From: Nymphaea colorata
Taxonomy: Eukaryota; Streptophyta; Magnoliopsida; Nymphaeales; Nymphaeaceae
NCBI RefSeq assembly: GCF_008831285.2
Contig: NC_045149.1
Span: 6,908,417 to 6,972,416, forward strand
Direction: 5' to 3'
DNA: 64,000 nucleotides
Shown here piece after piece: positions 61,540-64,000 of the stretch. A program made the position numbers and the translations under genes. Each line of letters opens with the position of its first letter. Within the stretch, counting starts at the first letter, position 1. A model generated the notes under the pieces. It did not search any database and had not been told where the DNA came from. It saw only the letters and a program-made list of their open reading frames with translations.

Positions 61540-63633
61540 ATGGCTACGGCAACCAGCGGTGGACCATGTCTGGATCCCATCGTGAAGCCATTTTCCCCTC
61601 ATCACCTTCCTTTCGTCCTCCAAAGGCTAGAATGCTGCAGAAGCATCGAAGAGCTCAAACAAATCCATGCTGCCCTTCTCAAATCCAGGTTTGCTCAATC
61701 CACTCTGGTCTTGAGCAAACTTGTGTCCTTGTGTGCCGTCTCGAAGCACAGGAACTTGGACTACGCCCGCATGGTCTTCAACCAAATCCACTGCCCAACT
61801 GTACACATATACAATTCCATGATCAGGGGCTTCTCTTTCGGCGAAAACCCAAGTGAGGCCATTTTGTTCTACAGGAAAATGGTCTGTCATGGGCTCTTTC
61901 CCGATAATTATACCTTCCCCTTTGTGTTCAGAGCTTGTGGTCAGTTGAGAGCTTTGAGGGAAGGGGAGGAGCTTCATGTTCATGCAATTAAACATGGTTT
62001 TGAGTCATACCCATATGTCAAGAACACTCTGATTCGGATGTATGCGATGTGTGGTGATCTGGGTGCTGCGCGGCAAGTGTTTGATAGGGTCGGTGAACCA
62101 GATTTAGTCTCCTGGACCACCATGGTTGGTGGGTACGCGAATATGGGGTTTCATAAGTTGGCAATTGAGATGTTCCTTCAGATGGAGAGGGCTAGAGTTG
62201 TAGGGGATGAGGTGACGATGGTGATTGTGCTTAGTACTTGTTCACAGCTAGGTGACTTGGATATGGGTAAGAAGGTACATAGGTACATTGTAGACAATGG
62301 TGTTAAGATGGACGTTTTTGTTGGAAATGCATTAGTGGATATGTACATTAAATGTGGGGACGTGGATTCTGCTTGCCAAGTGTTCGATCAAATGCGTGAG
62401 AAAAACATAGTTTCTTGGAACGCCATGATTGCTGGTTTGGCGCAACAAGGGCAGTACAAGGAGGCGTTGGCGATGTTCCGCAAAATGCAGGTCATTGGTT
62501 TTGAACCTGATACTGTCACGATGGTGGGGGTGCTGAGAGCCTGCGCCAGCTTAGGGGCACTTGAGTTGGGAAGATGGGTTCATGTGTATATGGACAAGAA
62601 CCATACGAAGGCAGATGGTTATGTAGGAAATGCACTTGTTGACATGTATGCCAAATGTGGGAATATAGAGCAAGCAGAAGATGTCTTTAATGGCATGGCT
62701 AACAGGGACGTCTTCTCATACACTTCGATGATAGTTGGGTTTGCCATGCATGGGCTAGGGAAGAGGGCCTTGGCCCTTTTCAAAGAGATGTCTAAGGTTG
62801 GTGTAGCCCCTGATGAGATCACATTCATTGGTGTGCTGTCAGCATGCAGCCATGCTGGGTTGGTGGAAGAAGGCCGTCGGCACTTTGATGAGATGATCAA
62901 AGTTTATCGTCTTACACCTGAAATAGAGCATTATGGTTGTATGGTCGATCTCCTCGGTCGAGCAGGGCTTCTTGATGAAGCAGAAGAGTTCATCAAGGCC
63001 ATGCCAATGCAACCAGACGCCTTTGTTTGGGGAGCTCTGTTGGGTGCCTGTAAAATTCATGGTAAAGTTGAACTGGGTGGACGCATCAGTCGCCTTCTCC
63101 TGGAGCTGGAACCGCAACGAGATGGCGCGTATGTCGTCATGTCCAACATATATGCCTCTGCTAGCAGGTGGCCGGATGTTGTGAACATCAGAAAAGAGAT
63201 GAAAGCGCGCAAACTGAAGAAGACACCAGGGTGTAGCTTAATTGAACTGGATGGCATGGTGCATGAGTTCCGGATGGGCGATAGATCGCACCCCAAGACG
63301 AAAGAAATATACTTGATGTTGGAGGAAATCATAGACCGCTTGAAAGTTGAAGGATACAGGGCCTGTACCAGTGAGTCCTTGCTTGATGTAGATGAGGAGG
63401 AGAAGGAAAGCTCACTGCATCGTCATAGTGAGAAGCTAGCAATTGCTCTTGGTCTGATCAGCACAAGCGCGGGCACATCTCTTCGCATCGTGAAGAACCT
63501 CCGAATGTGTAGTGATTGTCATGCTGTGATTGAGATCGTTTCAAAGATCTACAGTCGCGAAATCGTCGTTAGAGATCGAAATAGATTCCACCACTTCCGG
63601 AATGGTTCGTGTTCTTGTTCAGATTACTGGTAA
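61540..63633 (+). CDS. Pentatricopeptide repeat protein, PLS class, DYW subgroup
   Basis: Intronless, 697 residues. DYW-type PPR proteins edit C to U in chloroplast or mitochondrial RNA, with the repeats choosing the site and the DYW domain supplying a cytidine-deaminase-like centre. After an N-terminal LQRLECCRSIEELKQIHAALLKS block, PLS repeats run to about residue 500 with motifs such as NALVDMYIKCGD, SWNAMIAGLAQ, LELGRWVH and NALVDMYAKCGN. E and E+ regions follow (HYGCMVDLLGRAGLLDEAEE, FVWGALLGACKIHG, MSNIYASASRWPDV, GCSLIELDG). The DYW domain is complete. It has H629-S-E631 (HSEKLA), C657-x2-C660-H661, a C691-S-C693 pair and the terminal DYW tripeptide. The Met at 61540 is taken as start because the Q-I-H-A entry to the first repeat follows at normal distance. 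No clear targeting peptide is visible. Confidence 0.96.
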   Translation: MATATSGGPCLDPIVKPFSPHHLPFVLQRLECCRSIEELKQIHAALLKSRFAQSTLVLSKLVSLCAVSKHRNLDYARMVFNQIHCPTVHIYNSMIRGFSFGENPSEAILFYRKMVCHGLFPDNYTFPFVFRACGQLRALREGEELHVHAIKHGFESYPYVKNTLIRMYAMCGDLGAARQVFDRVGEPDLVSWTTMVGGYANMGFHKLAIEMFLQMERARVVGDEVTMVIVLSTCSQLGDLDMGKKVHRYIVDNGVKMDVFVGNALVDMYIKCGDVDSACQVFDQMREKNIVSWNAMIAGLAQQGQYKEALAMFRKMQVIGFEPDTVTMVGVLRACASLGALELGRWVHVYMDKNHTKADGYVGNALVDMYAKCGNIEQAEDVFNGMANRDVFSYTSMIVGFAMHGLGKRALALFKEMSKVGVAPDEITFIGVLSACSHAGLVEEGRRHFDEMIKVYRLTPEIEHYGCMVDLLGRAGLLDEAEEFIKAMPMQPDAFVWGALLGACKIHGKVELGGRISRLLLELEPQRDGAYVVMSNIYASASRWPDVVNIRKEMKARKLKKTPGCSLIELDGMVHEFRMGDRSHPKTKEIYLMLEEIIDRLKVEGYRACTSESLLDVDEEEKESSLHRHSEKLAIALGLISTSAGTSLRIVKNLRMCSDCHAVIEIVSKIYSREIVVRDRNRFHHFRNGSCSCSDYW

Positions 63634-64000
63634 TCACTTTCTGTTGTAATGCTGATTGTAATTATACCCGATGTAATGATTTCACCGAACCCAGCTGCTC
63701 ATTGAAATTGATCAGACCCATCACAGGAAAAAGAATTGCAAAGCCTGAATTTGAACCCAACCTTTGGCATCCTTAGTGGAAGCATTTGGTTGATCCTCAA
63801 GGGTGTGAATTTTCTTATATTTAAAGTTCTAGTTGATTAGTCAATTTTAACAAAACTCGGAGCTTATGAACTTTCAAAAAAGTTTAGGTCTTTATATTGT
63901 TTGAGAATTTATCACACACTAAATGTTGAGGACACATTGATTTAGACAATTACTATTTCTTAAATATTTCAGTAGGCCTTAAAATTTAAAAATATCAACA
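63634..64000 (+). other. 3' flank of the DYW PPR gene
   Basis: AT-rich sequence to the window end. No gene or repeat is recognised. Confidence 0.5.

Overview
This 64 kb window is nuclear DNA of a seed plant, most likely a flowering plant. It has spliced genes with GT-AG introns, intronless organelle-type PPR genes, nuclear tRNA-Ser genes and dense plant transposable elements. The base composition is AT-rich and nothing points to a grass; the species cannot be named from the sequence.

Layout. (1) 1-12477: a young Ty3/gypsy retrotransposon of the Tat/Ogre type, missing only most of its 5' LTR. It carries an extra plant-mobile-domain-like ORF, gag, protease, RT, two RNase H domains, integrase, a five-hairpin array before the polypurine tract, and a 3.2 kb 3' LTR. 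(2) 12478-14160: an older, small non-autonomous LTR element on the minus strand, into whose 3' LTR the gypsy element jumped. (3) About 14166-16960: a badly decayed pararetrovirus-like (Caulimoviridae-type) remnant, followed by a foldback repeat. (4) 17919-22263: a BCCIP/Bcp1 homologue in 8 exons. (5) 24329-41777: SEC23, the COPII coat GTPase-activating subunit, in 12 exons. Its intron 10 holds an unidentified repeat relic and its intron 11 a 1.5 kb hAT-type element. (6) 45230-47566, minus strand: an intact E-class PPR gene. (7) 48447-56160: a nested transposon complex with long inverted repeats and captured fragments of host genes (a TIC62-like gene and a C2H2 zinc-finger gene). (8) 56161-59702: a direct duplicate of the PPR block, in which the PPR copy is broken. 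(9) 59930-61047: two identical tRNA-Ser(GCT) genes, each followed by a decayed piece of a PPR 5' end. (10) 61540-63633: an intact DYW-class PPR gene.

The host genes are housekeeping genes with no shared pathway: BCCIP (ribosome biogenesis or chaperoning), SEC23 (ER export) and two PPR proteins (organelle RNA processing). The window is best read as a gene-poor plant region shaped by successive transposon insertions, local duplication and capture of gene pieces. The most interesting signals are the covarying hairpin array of the gypsy element, the gene-capture complex at 48.4-56.2 kb, and the repeated tRNA-Ser/PPR-start modules. Frames, splice sites and motif positions were read by eye; no alignment or database search was run.
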